The notes under the pieces were generated by a model. It saw only the letters and a list, made by a program, of their open reading frames with translations. It searched no databases and was not told the origin of the DNA. A stretch of DNA of 64,000 bases from Heliocybe sulcata (lineage: Eukaryota > Basidiomycota > Agaricomycetes > Gloeophyllales > Gloeophyllaceae), in contig ML213513.1 in the NCBI GenBank assembly GCA_004369045.1, positions 908,968 to 972,967 on the forward strand. The letters run 5' to 3'. Positions within the stretch are counted from its first letter, which is position 1. The number at the start of each line of letters is the position of its first letter. The translations under genes were made by a program, and so were the position numbers. This document shows positions 39,341 through 51,967 of this stretch, in pieces.

Positions 39341-41930
39341 ATGGTTCCACCTGGTATACCGTACTTGATACGCGCAACACTTAGTATTTCGCTGGCTCCG
39401 GCTGCCATGATCTGCGCGATTGACTTCCTCCGACGCGGACTAGGAATCGACATACAGATGTGGCTTTCTGTGATTCTGGTTCTCGTGAGCTTCCCAGCAT
39501 GGATGGCGATCAATATCTACTGGAAATCGCGGAACCAGCGCGAAGAGGCGACAAGGATGGGTGCCAGGCCCGCACCGGTATGGAAAGGGAAGTGGATCGG
39601 AAATATCGACACTCTGATGAACATGAGGGCGGCTGCCCAGAACGGCTATCCTGGTGCGCTGCCCGTCATCTTTAGTATTGGTTGAGCCTGATCCCAGTTT
39701 GATGAGCACAGGTGAAGTCATGGTAAAGGCATTCCTTGAAGTCGGAAGAGTCTTCAATGTTAGGATCCTATGGGAAGACATCATCGTCACCGACGACCCT
39801 GACCACATCAAGTCCATCCTGGCGACTGACTTCCCGAACTATATCAAAGGTTAGGATGTCTGCCGCTCAATCTGGATAAATGTGCTGAACTTATTCTGCA
39901 GGCGACAAATTCAAGGAGTCTATGGCATCATTGCTAGGCACCGGCGTGTTTAATTCCGATGGTAATACAGCCTGACATTGTCATGGAATCGATATTTTAA
40001 TGGCTGAGCTTTTGTTTTGCAGGTGATATGTGGAAGTAGGTAGATATCTTGGCTAGCCACCCTCTATTGATCTTGGACTAGATTCCACCGCTCGATGACC
40101 CGGCCGTTCTTCTCTAGAGACCGAATATCGCACTTCGACATTTTCGACCGGCACGGCCAGGAGGCCATAAACAGGATGAAGGAAAGGTTCGCGGAAGGCT
40201 ATGCTGTTGACTTCCAGGTAAATCTTGGCTCGAACTCGACGTCGGAGTGGGTAATGGGGTAACTGATGAGGGAGGTTACGGTCGTTCGCAGGACCTGATA
40301 TCTCGATTCACGCTCGATTCCGCAACCGAATTCCTCTTTGGGAACGACGTTCGTTCGCTCTCCGCACAGTTACCTTATCCCTATGGCGTAAAGGCTCCAG
40401 CTCCCGCATTGCCCCGCGGCTCTCCACTGATGTCCAGTGAGGCAAAGAAGTTCGCGGAGGCTTTCGCAGTGGCGCAGGAAGCTGCTGCTCACAGAGCCAG
40501 AGTTGGCGGCGTCTGGCCACTGTTTGAAATCACCAATGACAGGACTAAGGCGCCCATGAAGGTGGTCGGTGGATATGTTGACAGGATTCTGGAAGAGGCC
40601 TTGAGGAAGCACAAGTCGACCGTTCCGATAGAAAAGATGGAGAGTGGCGAAGACGCTGATGACGGCGAAACCCTGTTGGAACATCTGATTAAGTTCACTT
40701 CTGGTGAGCTCATGTTCGCATCCGTCAGCCACTTGTCCTAGTGGCTCCACCGAGAAAAGGTTTGTTAACTTACATTGACATGTAGATCCTGTTGTTCTGA
40801 AGGACGAGATCTTGAACATTCTCATTGCTGGTCGAGATACGGTAAGTTAGCTACGAGTATGTGGGGTGATTATCTTTCATATCGCACGTCTGTATGCAGA
40901 CTGCTGCTACCCTGACGTTCATAGTCTATTTCCTGGCGCTGTACCCAAACGTCATGTCACGGCTCCGCTCCGAGATTCTGGACAAGGTGGGACCGACCCG
41001 AAGACCCACTTATGACGATATCAGAGACATGAAGTACCTCCGAGCTGTTATCAACGGTAATAACTCATCTATGGGAAGGGCACCCAATCAGGTGTACTAA
41101 CATCACGTCTCTGCCCGCTCATAGAAACGTTACGGCTCTATCCCGCGGTTCCATTCAACGTGCGGTAAGCGTCAATAGCAGCTGAGTAAGGTCGCATGCT
41201 AAGACGTCTTTCGCTACCGCTTAGTGAGACCGTGCATGCTACGACGCTCTCGTCGCCCAATCCAACGCAGAAGCCTATCTACGTTCCCGCCAGGACTACG
41301 TACCTACCTGTTTCCTATTAAGGTCCTGGCTAATCCACTGACGTTATTCTGCCGCAGCGTATCTTACTCTGTTCTTTTCTTGCACAGGAGAAAGGACCTA
41401 TGGGGTCCCGACGGTGAGCATTAGAACTTCCCTATGTAGTCATGATCCGGACGCACAATATACTCCTTGCACAAGTCCGGGTCTCTCGGACAATTCCTGT
41501 GACCTCGAGAACTGACGTGGATATTTTTGCAGCGGAGGAATTCGATCCCGACCGCTTCCTTGATGAACGACTCAAGCGATACCTCACGCCGAATCCATTC
41601 ATCTTTCTGCCATTTAACGCAGGACCTCGGATTTGCTTGGGGCAGCAGGTCGGTACCTTATTGGTATTGCCGAACTACGGAACCTTCCTGATTAATTACG
41701 GTCTGCCTCAGTTTGCTTACAACGAGATGTCGTTCATGCTCATCCGTCTTCTCCAAAATTTCTCGAGCATGACATTGGAACCTTCTGCTCATGCTCCTGG
41801 AACTTTGCCGCCCAAATCATGGGCAGATGGAGAAGGAAGAAAGGCCGTTGATCGGTTCTTCCCGAAGAGCCACTTGACTATGTATTCTCACGGAGGTCTC
41901 TGGGTTCGTATGGCAGAAATGGACAAGTAG
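39341..41930 (+). CDS. cytochrome P450, CYP63-like
   Basis: Membrane-anchored monooxygenase. ATG 39341 gives [18 protein letters not shown] with N-terminal hydrophobic segments ([20 protein letters not shown]). The P450 fold follows: [40 protein letters not shown] (C-helix), I-helix AGRDTTAATLTF (AGxDT), K-helix [14 protein letters not shown] (ExxR), the PERF-like region [15 protein letters not shown] and the heme loop [15 protein letters not shown] with the axial Cys, then [17 protein letters not shown]. This pattern (FNAGPRxCLGQQFAYNE) is characteristic of family CYP63, a basidiomycete family with members that oxidise alkanes, aromatics and other xenobiotics. More than ten short introns interrupt it; the one after NGYPG starts at a GT inside a GGTGCG context. 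All key motifs are intact. Confidence 0.9.
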
Positions 41931-42374
41931 GCGACGGAGGCCATGCCAAATGCCGTATGACCTAGTCTCAAGAGTGCACGGATTTCTGGATTATCCATAT
42001 GTATAATAATGCGCGAAGCTGTTGTAGCGCTTTGTATGATTACGTTGTAGGCTATGATATTGGAGGTCATTCTAACTTACCGACACAACGGGTCATACAT
42101 TCTATGGCATTACATGATACAGTAACACAATGTAAGTTCTAATCTGTCACAAACTAGATCCAAGCTGACCCGCAGTTTCCCCACTTCCTGACAGTATAAA
42201 TGAACTAGAGATACAAGCCAGCACAGCCCGGAGAGGTTATTCGGATTGCTGAGTACTAGTAATACAAGGAAGTCGAAGAATACCTCCAAAAACAATGGAG
42301 GCATAGGTTCCAGAACGTACGCCTTATCGTTCGCTCGGACGACGAGAACTCGAATCATTCAGACGAAATTTCTG
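41931..42374. other. convergent spacer between P450 and zinc-finger genes
   Basis: A 444-bp tail-to-tail spacer that must hold both 3' UTRs and polyadenylation sites. Nothing else recognised. Confidence 0.45.
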
Positions 42375-43831
42375 TCATCGACATGTCAGAGCCAAAACAT
42401 TTAGTGAGAGGTGAAGGCACTGACCGCCAAGAATTCTGGGACACCGCGCTTTGATCCATCCAGAAACAGTGCCCGGACATTTATGAATCTCCAGCATGCG
42501 AGCGGTGGAGAAGAACCGTCCACAGACATTGCAGACCCACTCGCACTCCTTGCCATGCATCGCGACCTCATGCCTAAGTCTGTCGTGCGCTCGTGAGAAC
42601 ATCTCTTTGCAGCCCGTCTCTTCACGCATGGTGCAAGGCAGGGATTTGCGTGGCTGGATGTTGTGTGTGGACATGTGTACCCTCCGCGTGTACTCGGAGG
42701 TGAAGAGGCGCGCACAGCTCGGGTGGAGACATTGAAAACGGCGCCGCCGAGCCTTACGAGTCGTTGGCTTGGATGTCTGAACACCAGACTTGCCACCGGA
42801 CGACGAGAAAGTCGAGAAGGAGGCATGCGGGGCATGCGTCTCAGGAGAAGGAGACGAGACAGTGGTGCGGGACCCAAGTGTTGAATCCGGCGATGGATAA
42901 TCGTAGTAGTTGACGGAGTCGAACTGTATCAACTCGTCGCATGGCAAGGTAGTATCTCGGGCCGACGAAAGGGAGGATGAGCAGGAAGGGGATATAGTGT
43001 TGGATAATGTGGGAGATGATTTACTGCTTGACATGATATCCTGCGATTGATCGATTGTCGAGGCGATACCGGTGTAGCTCGAGTGATTAGAATACTCATT
43101 ATGATGGGCTGGCAGCGGATCCGACAGCAGGGATGGCGTGAGTAGGCTTGCAAATGCGAGAGCAGAATAGTCTACAGTATATTGTCAGTAAGTATCATGC
43201 CGATGGAGGCTTGGCATATGTCATACCAAATTCGTTATCTGCCACGTTTACTGAAGTCGGCGACCACTCTCCTGCAAGGCTCGGAATATTAACCCCCGAT
43301 CCATCCACCACTATACCGCTCGTCAGTACGCAAGTGATCCGGTCCATTAGAAACCATACCATAAGATATATCAGCCGCTGGTGTGAAGGCTTTGTCGATT
43401 GATTCAGTAAGAGCGTAGTCAAAACCTCCAGAGCTTTTAGGAAATATATTCGGGTTGTCCTGAGTCGAAAAATGGTCTTGCGTATATTCATACGTGGAGG
43501 ACGTATTAACTTTACGATGCGTCAACACAACGTTGGTATGGCCAGAGAGCTCCTCCCTACCGTGATCCATAGAAGCAGACATGTCTGTCCGAGTGAGATT
43601 CCGGGATCCTGAGGATGTACAAGGAGACACAGAGAAGACGAGACCGTGATCTCCTTGAACGAGGGAGAAGCTGAGATAGACGCCGTCCAATGAACCATGT
43701 TTAGCGCCGAAGCCATGGGCGCCTGTTACAGGGATCATGCTGCGCAGCGACAGGCCATCTACGGAGGCGTTGTCGAAAGTGATTGCCAGATGGGATTGGC
43801 AGATATCTGAGAGCGGGATAGTGACGGGCAT
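42375..43831 (-). CDS. C2H2 zinc-finger protein, putative transcription factor
   Basis: Nuclear DNA-binding protein by its three C-terminal finger-like units: FQCLHPSCARLFTSEYTRR-VHMSTH, LPCTMREETGCKEMF...RHEVAMH (a long-linker type) and WVCNVCGRFFSTARMLEIHKC, preceded by a basic patch (RKARRRR). The N-terminal two thirds are Ser/Thr-rich and low in structure. I joined three coding segments: 43831 to about 43359 (MPVTIPLSDICQSHLAITFD ... PAADISY), a short exon (GEWSPTSVNVADNEF), and 43159 to 42375 (DYSALAFASLLTPSLLSDPL ... ILGGQCLHLSL). It lies tail to tail with the P450, so it could regulate local genes, but that is only proximity. An earlier start near 44192 cannot be excluded. Confidence 0.78.
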
Positions 43832-46413
43832 CGAGGACTGACTGTTGACACGACCAATGACGGTACGGGGTCTCTTATGTACGGTAATAGTAAGCTTGAA
43901 CCGTCATCCTCTTTAAACCAGTCCTGACCAATCGGCAGAAGACAGAAGTCTCCCAACCGCGCCTCATCAAATTAGTGACAAGTGGTATAGGATGGTAGGG
44001 TTCCTGATGTGCTGTTGCGATACGGGTCACGCACAGCCTATGTATAACACAGCCGTAGAGTGCGGATATCTGGATTGACCGGGCGAAGTCGTCGGACAGA
44101 GGACGCAGATACCACGTGTAAGGTTGCAGCTCCGCGAGCCAATGTCCGACCGGGGCCAATGGAGTCCCCGATATTTTTGCTTCGAGCGGCACTCTAAGAG
44201 GTCAGATTAGGATGAAGGTCAGCAGGAATATAATCTGACCATAATACCTTGCTTTTGATAGTCGGCTACCCATTTCCCAGATATCCGGAGCGAAGCAAGA
44301 ATTCATGGGCCTTCATTGGACGAAGAAGAATTCAGGTGCATGTATCTTCTGTTGACAGGCCTGCTCGGGTTACAGAACGGGAACGTACTTCCAGCTGCGG
44401 TAGGCATCTTCTTGCCGGGATCATACAGCATGAACGTATGATTATCAATTTCAACGCGACCGGAATAAAATAAGTCGGTCATAGGACATCAAGGCACCAC
44501 CACAAGCGATTGACGAGCTACGCACTTTCGCTTCCGCTCCTAACCAAGCATCTCGGTTCTCACACCACGCCGACCAGTGGGTGGTGAAACTCAATAGACA
44601 CGAGGAGAGCGGGGTGATTTCGGAAGTTTGGAGCATAATTCATTCCCTTGGCAGGTTCGTGGCTGGAGTGTCCGGAACAAGAGTCCACGGTGACAAAATC
44701 ATTGACAACATCTATGACGATCGGCATAGGGATTTGCGAAAGAGCAGCATCAAGCATGCGTTTATGTCGCTCGTTATGCTAGCTGATCGGTATGTGCTGG
44801 TCCCAATGCCATGCAGCCGTCAAAGAAGGTTAGAACAGAGAGACCCGCATCGGGATCAGCTACGTACCGAGGACGGATGGCGAGCAAATGCCCCACAATC
44901 AAAATAAACCGCGGGGCCAATATGGTATCTATTTCCGACTCCCACCATGTGTTGGTCGAAGATATTCCGCCTTCCAGTTCCTTCGGGAAGACACAACTTT
45001 GTTTCCGGCCAAAAATACTCTGGCTCTCTGTGTAATATCCTGGCGAGAGCGGTCTATTTCCGACTGTATTAGCGATAACTATCATCTTCAACAGGACCGA
45101 GGATCACTTATCTGGGCGTTGCGTTCGTGCACTGATTGAACGAGTGGGCCATAACGAAGTTGGGGCTCGTCCATCCTTAGCCTCGATCATGCATCAAGCT
45201 TGGAACGTCAATATCTGCATAACTCTATCGATCTCGATAAGCCCGTGCTCCCGAGGGCATTATGACACATGCCACAGTATAGGCTGCAGCCTATGAAAGC
45301 CAGACCGTCAAGTAGGATAGCCCGAAATTTCGGGATTTGCGACCTGTGTTGCCAGGGACGTTGGGCGGTACCATAATTTTAATCAAAACTTATGGAGAAG
45401 GAACGTCCATCGCACCCCTCCACAGACCCTGCTGCGGGAAGTCGGATGATGATTGCCTCCGATTCTGCGACGCTACAATTTCATCCCTCAGACCTACTTG
45501 CTTTACGCCGCTTCCACAGTGTCGCGGCTGAGCAAGCTTGGCACTAGAAGCCGAATAATGGCTGTACAGCGGCAGCAGCGGAAGATTCTTATCTAGATAA
45601 CATGAGAATAGAACTCGGCGTCGATTGGAGGAGCTCGAGAGATGAACAACGTACTTCCCTTGTTTGTTAACAATGGTGGTTCAATCGGAGGTCTTAATCT
45701 TGATTTGGCCGATTAGCATACCATACCTGTTGTACCATGGCCTTGGGTTACCGCGATTCGCGTGTCTTCTTGCTATTCATACGCGTCTCCATCCAGTGGG
45801 CGAGGATACAGGCCATCACAGGAGCACCGTCTTCACCGGAGGCAGCAGACCACAGAAGAGGAGCCCATGGCGTAGATTCTATCAGTCGAAGTTTCTCCGA
45901 ACTGTCGAATAAACCAGTGGGAAACCATGCTACACCTGATCTGAAAGCTCGGGCCGCGCGGCGTCCTCGAGCCATAGCAAAGCCGCATGCCTTGGGCACT
46001 TTCCGAGAGCATCAGTTTTGATCTGTACACACGCTTTGATCGCACAGAGTATAGCCACTCAGAACTTTCATTTACCGTATGTGTACGTTGTCGACGTTCC
46101 GAGCAACTGTAAAAAAAGCGGATATATCAGTAACGTCCCGGCGACGTGAAATAGACTTGCATATTATTTCGTATGTCATAGTTTGCGGTCCTCTTCAAGA
46201 CGAGGAGACAACGCGGATGATATAGATAGATGAAGCAACCCGCGGTAGTAGCACCAGCCAAGTTGGATTTAATTTGTATATACGCTCCCGGGACTTGCCG
46301 AACTGTGCCGAGCGGTAGGTTCTTGTCTGCGGTTTGGAAGTCTGCGCTTTCCAAACCGCAAACTTTGCATGGCCCACCCAAACTATTCCGCAGCATATCA
46401 GCGATCAGAGGAC
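43832..46413. other. long intergenic region, no supported gene
   Basis: About 2.6 kb without a gene I can support. Open frames on both strands (for example minus 44192-43875, plus 44581-44907, minus 45999-45748) lack domains, linked exons or good starts. A perfect 12-bp hairpin lies at 46328-46360, just before the TFC4 start. No transposon ends were recognised. Confidence 0.4.
46328..46360. promoter_or_regulatory. perfect inverted repeat upstream of TFC4
   Basis: Arms TGCGGTTTGGAA and TTCCAAACCGCA, 12 bp each and perfectly matched, flank a 9-nt loop. It ends 53 bp before the TFC4 ATG, so it lies in the core promoter or 5' UTR. It could be a dyad binding site or an RNA hairpin; function is not known. 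Confidence 0.5.
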
Positions 46414-49400
46414 ATGTCTTCTTCCGAAGAGCACTCTTCTGATGAAATGACCGGTCAGTACCGCCAATGCCGGATCTCGCAAGAGATAGTAACCAGAGTG
46501 GGTAGACACCTCCGACAACGATTCTTCGCGCTTCGCGCCGGACGAATCGGATGAAAAACTGGAGGATGCAGTGGATGCCTCGCCGTCTGAGCGACCAGGC
46601 ACTCTCAACGACGGAGACTTTGAGTACCCGCGTTTATCCGTTGGAAGGCGCTTCGTTTCGTTAACGGCATTCTTTCAGTCGCCTTGTGGAAAGCCTGCGG
46701 CAGGCAGACGTTGGCACCGACACCACCGGTGTGCTCAGCAAAGTGTGGGATTTCAACGCGGAAGAGCAAGACGCAGAATTCAAAAACGACCTGCGCGCTG
46801 CTTCAGGAATTGGGCGACTGAAGAGGAAGGTGGCCGGGTTTCCATCAAGCCACTCGGTATCCACCACTAAACCAGGTCTATCTCTAGCGGGGTCGGCGAA
46901 CCGGTCCAGTGTTATCTCAACAGGTTAAGTCCTTGATTGGTGACGGCAACCAAGCGTACGTCGACGGCGACCTGCAAGCGTGCATCCACGCCATGCTAGA
47001 AGTCATTCGAATAGAGCCTAGAGCGGCTTCCGCCTGGTCGGTCCTCGCGCAATGCCACGAGGACATGGGGGATATCCGGAAGGCGCTGCAATTGCGGATC
47101 ATGGCAGCCCATTTATTGCACGACCCGGAACTGTGGGAGCGGCTTGCCGTCCAATCCAAGTACGCAGCATGATTCGTGAAGGCATCGCAGTCTCTCATTA
47201 TTTTTAGAGAGCTGGGATACAACCAGCAAGCGATCTACTGCTACCGAAAACTCTATAATTTGGACCCCACTAATGTCAAGGCCCTCCTGGACCGTACATT
47301 TATTGCTAAAGAGATTGGGGATCTCCGAACGGTGCATCTGATACATAATTACTCGTTATGGCTCTGGGGCTGAGTGACCTTTCTTATTAGGCCCGTCAAT
47401 CTTTGTTGGCGGTATTGAAGCATATTCCGCACGACCTGGGGGTCCTGAAAGAACTCCGGCCAATTCTGATAGAGCTCTCTGATCTATCCACATGCGCGTC
47501 CCTCTTCCAAGCGGCCTTCGACCACTCCCAGTTGACGTTTCCCTCGGGCTACGGCGTTAACCTGGACAGCAGCGCTTCAGTATCGGGTGCTGGGTTTGAC
47601 TTGATGGACCTCTTCGTCCTCGCGGACTTGTATAACACGAGCACACTTTTCCAGTACGAGAAGGCCATCCAGGTCATCAAGCGTGGGTGCCGTTGGTTGC
47701 AAGGCCGTGCGGAACAGAAGTACTGGGATATGTGCGAGGATGACCGTGAATACGACATTGACCCCGAGACACTGCCTGGCTTTGCAATCGTGCGTGAAGG
47801 CGATCTTCGCCCCGGGATGTATCCCTTGGATGTCAACGCTCGGCATCGCCTTGCTATCGCCAGGATCAAGATGGGCGACATGGATGAAGGGAAGGTGGGT
47901 ATCTCATTTATCACCGCTCCCTTCGATGATGACCAATCCTCCCCAACAGATGCATGCCACCATCATACTGTCAGAGAATGTTATGGACTATGCACCTCTG
48001 TTCGCTGAGATTGCGGACGCCTACTTCGAGCGCGAGATATACGCAGAAGCGCGACCGGTGTATGAAGTCCTCGGCGCGGACGCAAGCGTACGTTCTACCT
48101 GTCCGACGACATGCCAGCCGTGCCTGACCAATAGTACCCTAGACGAGCAGTCTCCACGTTCTTCTGCAAGCGGCAGCGTGTCGACGCATGCTAGGAGATC
48201 TCAAGGAAGCGGCGGAGGTATACCAACATGGTCAGCATTTGTCTGCGTAGTAGCAAAGGCTGCGATTACTCATATGCGGAAGTCATCCTGGCCGATCCAC
48301 TCAACACCGATGCGAAGATGAAGTTAGCTGAGATATATGAGGTTCTCAACGAACCCCGGAAAGCCCTTGATCTAGTCCACCAAGGCGAGTATTCTCTTCT
48401 GACATAGCGGACAGGCCGATGACGGATTGCCAGTGATCGACCATCGTCGCAGAATGCACCGCGAAAACCGTGCAGGAGGGGAGGAGAGCATGCCTATGCC
48501 CAGCTCTTCGCTTTTTGTAGAAAAATCTCGAGGAAAGGCCAGAGAATCCACCTTCAAGTCGAAGTCTGGACTGTCGCCTGCGCAGGTGCGAGCCCTGGAA
48601 GAGGAGAAGGAGAAGGAGGTCATACGAGGGTACTCCCGAGTAAGGGACCTCTGGCCAGAGATAATGGTTGGAAATGAGGTTACCGCACGCGAGTGGCTCC
48701 TGGAAGCCGAGAAGCTTGTGGAGACGTTCCGGGAAACGCGCAATCTTTTCCTCACGACGAGGGTAAGCGAGTATTTCCTTGTTGATCTACCAGTAGGCTC
48801 ACTCCGAGACGCAGAATAATCCTTTCCCGGGGATGTTCCGCCAGCACCGCCGGTCGAAACGCTCTGACGAAGCAAATGAGGAGGATATGGCATCCCGTCT
48901 CCAACTTGAGCTCGGTAAAAGCACAGGATTATCTCCGAAATATGGACTGACCGCTTAGCAGAGAGCGAACGGTTATCTCAGAAGGGAAGACTCAGCATTG
49001 CCAATGCGTTTAGAGGAGTAACCTTCGACAACTGGCTGCGGTTGTTCATGCAGGTCAGCTTCGTGACTCCTTGCCGGCGCTATTCAGCTGATAAACGGTC
49101 CATAGTACGCATTTCTTCTCACCAACCGTCATCAATATGCTTTAGCAGAAGAAGTGTTGCGCCATATATTGTACTCTAACGCTTATCAAGAAACTTCCGC
49201 TCAAACTACTATCAGACTATCCATCATTAGTGAGCAAGAATTTCTTTAAACCTGCGTCGAGGTGGTGAATGCATACGTCTCCAGCATGCGCTACAAAGGC
49301 CAGACAATACCCAGCAGCGTTGGAGCAGTGTCGCCGCCTCATGAACGTGCATCAGTTCAACAACGAGCCTCTCCGCCTGCTTTGCGCAACCCTGGCCAGT

Positions 49401-50334
49401 GGTCTAAGGCAGACGGATTCTTTCATAATCTCAACTCTCCAAAAGCATATGCTACGAGAGATGAAAATTCACGACACTGCTGTCAAAGATAGGGAGGCCC
49501 TCAGGTGGGGCCCAGTGGGCCGCCGCTACGTCTTAGCTCCTGGTGGACCTAACAAGGGAGAAGAAGCTGACGACGCAGCGGGAGATGATGTGGGAGACGC
49601 AATTCAAAATGAGACGGAAGCTACTCCGGATACGGGGCCTAACAGATTTCTTCCTACCAGACACAATCCCATGCTTATCGGACTCTACGGACAAATCTGC
49701 TGTGCAGCTAAGAGTTACCAGAGTGCAATCTGTGCGTGTCCAATATCTGGATAAGTAGACTCTTCTGACTACTTCCAGTCTACCTCTTGCATGCATACGA
49801 CTATTGTTCCAATGAACCGCTTATATGTCTCAGTTTGGCGGTCGCTTCCTTGGGTCGCGCTATGCAGCGGCAAGCGGATAATCGGCATCACCTCGTAACC
49901 CAGGTGGCTACAACGTACCGGCTTTCCGTGCTCCTCTGACCTCCTCCAGGCTATGGCATTCTTGTCCAAATATCGGACGCTGCGCACTGAGGCACGCCCA
50001 AGCAGGATTGATGAAGTCGAGTACAACTTTGGTAGGGCATTCCAACAGCTAGGTGAGCGTGAACCCTCTGTATGATTCCCACGAGTTGTTCACGCACGGT
50101 GTAGGCCTACATTCTCATGCAGTTCGGCAGTATGAACGCGTCTTACAGCTTGCTGGAGACAAATTGGGGCGGGACGAAGTGAGCGGCATTCTGTCAAGCG
50201 ATGAGATGTCACTAAGATAGTTACAGGACGTCGGATTAGCTCGCGAAGCTGCGTACAACCTATCTCTCATCTATGTCACTACTGGTGCGACTCCACTAGC
50301 ACAAGAGCTGTATAGGAAATGGCTGTCTATATGA
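46414..50334 (+). CDS. TFC4: TFIIIC subunit Tfc4/Sfc4-like, TPR protein for RNA polymerase III
   Basis: Subunit of the TFIIIC (tau) complex that binds tRNA-gene A-box regions and recruits TFIIIB. It starts MSSSEEHSSDEM with an acidic, probably disordered N-terminus (DNDSSRFAPDESDEKLED). A basic stretch (RLKRKRGRRTGPVLSQQ) then precedes the TPR array: VKSLIGDGNQAYVDGDLQAC, MLEVIRIEPRAASAWSVLAQ, ELGYNQQAIYCYRKLYNLDP and later YAPLFAEIADAYFEREIYAE. A family-typical linker reads VHQVIDHRRRM. The C-terminal TPRs include LGLHSHAVRQYERVLQL and AREAAYNLSLIYVTTGA, and it ends ELYRKWLSI. Many short introns. One is GC-AG (48385-48433); skipping it gives a false frameshift. The first intron may use GTCAGT after MTG, and donor 46625 (GTACCC) joins DFD to RLVESLRQADV. 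Confident in family, less so in every exon edge. Confidence 0.88.
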
Positions 50335-50624
50335 TCGCTCTTCAGCCTGGGATCCCTTCGGAATCTCCTCACATAGTACTTATTTAACTCATTTGAATCG
50401 CTGTTGGTGTCTGACTTATGCTGATGCATCTGATTTCGATCTAAACTGGGTTGCACCTGAGCTGCTATATCTTGGTGGACTGGTGAGCTTATGGGCGCCG
50501 GCGGCTGACTCAAGCATCATGCCGCGTTGTCTCGGTCTGCGACGAAATCTGCCTTATACTTCCCGTCCTAACGCCGTTAAGAGCCGCATTGTTCTCCTCT
50601 CCTCTTTCAGTACTCAGACGAACG

Positions 50625-51967
50625 ATGCCCACGGTGTATAAGGTGATTAGCCCTCCAATCAACGAAATGTGCGTTGCTCACTTAGTCTCCGCTGTCCAGA
50701 GCCACATGTCTTCACAGACATCTGCACCGTCCCTAACGTCAAGTGATAGCTTCGGCTCACGCTCTAGTCGTCCATCATGGACACAGACGCCTACTGATGA
50801 GACAGAGCCAGAGCCAGTCTTAGACATCTTTCTGACGTGTGATGGCACCGTGAGTCCACTCGCCCTTGGACCCCAATCAAGACGGAATAACAACGTACTC
50901 CTACAGAGCCCATCCAGGCTCCGCCGGCGAATCCCCAAGGATACGTACAGAACTGCGGTGGCGGGCGCGAGGCGGCTAAAGGGTGCCTTAGTCCAAAAGT
51001 CTGTCTTTACTCCGGACCGGCGGTTATACCGTACTAATTGTATTGATACAGAGTGGCCGGTCTTCGCCCCCATGGGAGCTCGAAGGAAAACAATGTAGTC
51101 TCCATCGAGACTGGCGACATAACTTCCGATAGTGTGACCACCATCCCAGATGAGCTCTCAAAAACAGGAGAGGATATTGCAACAGAAGCTTCGAGTGTTA
51201 AAACTGAGGTGATTCAGTGTCGCAATTAGTCATCCTTTCCGTGGCTCACTTCTTATAGCCTCAATATCCCTCGTACATTGCTACGACAGAGTCCGCAGAT
51301 GACTTGCCGGAAGAAAAGCCCTTATACCTAGCGGATCTCGTAAGTTTCTTAAGTGGCTCGTCGTCAATGTGGTCCTCACCACAACGGACAGGATGATGAA
51401 CCAATCGGCTGGGAGTGCCCATGCCAGTCCCTTCCACACACTCCTTTCGAAGAAGACCCGCAAAATATGCAATCTGCCTCGCCGCCGTCGTCCCATTCTC
51501 TAGAAGATCGTCCTTTTGGAGTTCGTCAAGCCGTCAATCTGCCTCTGAAGGTCGTCTTCTTCCTCCCGTGGTGTGTTCTTGTCGGCGCTGCAATCATGGT
51601 CTGCCCTGCGCTAGTCCCGATCATTGCCTTCCGCACTGGCTACTTCCGCAACCGCCAGTCATCGCGCCTCCACAGGCTAGCGTACTACGTTGACTCGGCC
51701 GCACATCATGTCCTGATCTTTGTGGCGTTCCTCGGCTTCACGGGCTGGTACCTGCCCGGGCTTCGAACTTTGTTCGTCCTGGTCTTGGCGTTGGCTACGC
51801 TACACGCATGGGGTAGTTTTCTGCTTGGACGAAGGAAAAGCTGTGAGCAAGACGAACGAGTAGATTTATGGGCTTCTCTGAGGAACTCACGAAGGGTCGA
51901 TGGCGACGTGATCATATCGGGACTGAACTTCCAATCCGTTGTAAAAACTAAACAAGAGCACAAGTAG
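50625..51967 (+). CDS. conserved membrane protein of unknown function
   Basis: It begins MPTVYKVISPPINEMCVAHL, followed by a Ser/Thr/Pro-rich soluble part (SSQTSAPSLTSSDSFGSRSS, DETEPEPVLDIFLTCDG). After several introns it reads PQYPSYIATTESADDLPEEK, then DEPIGWECPCQSLPHTPFEE. The C-terminal half has three or so hydrophobic segments (LKVVFFLPWCVLVGAAIMVC, HHVLIFVAFLGFTGWYLPGL, LFVLVLALATLHAWGSFLLG) and ends VVKTKQEHK. I recognise no named domain. The exon edge near 51000-51050 is uncertain: either a very short intron or one starting at GTACAG near 50943 would keep the frame. It follows TFC4 on the same strand after 290 bp. Confidence 0.68.

Noticed and set aside
45748-45999. Minus-strand 80-codon open frame
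   Set aside because: It begins just after a stop, has no good ATG context, no domain and no linked exon.
46620-46680. A further GC-AG intron in TFC4 starting at 46648
   Set aside because: It would be only 31 nt; the GT donor at 46625 gives a normal 54-nt intron in the right phase.
48361-48440. Apparent frameshift in TFC4
   Set aside because: A GC-AG intron (48385-48433) restores the family sequence VHQVIDHRRR, so no lesion is needed.
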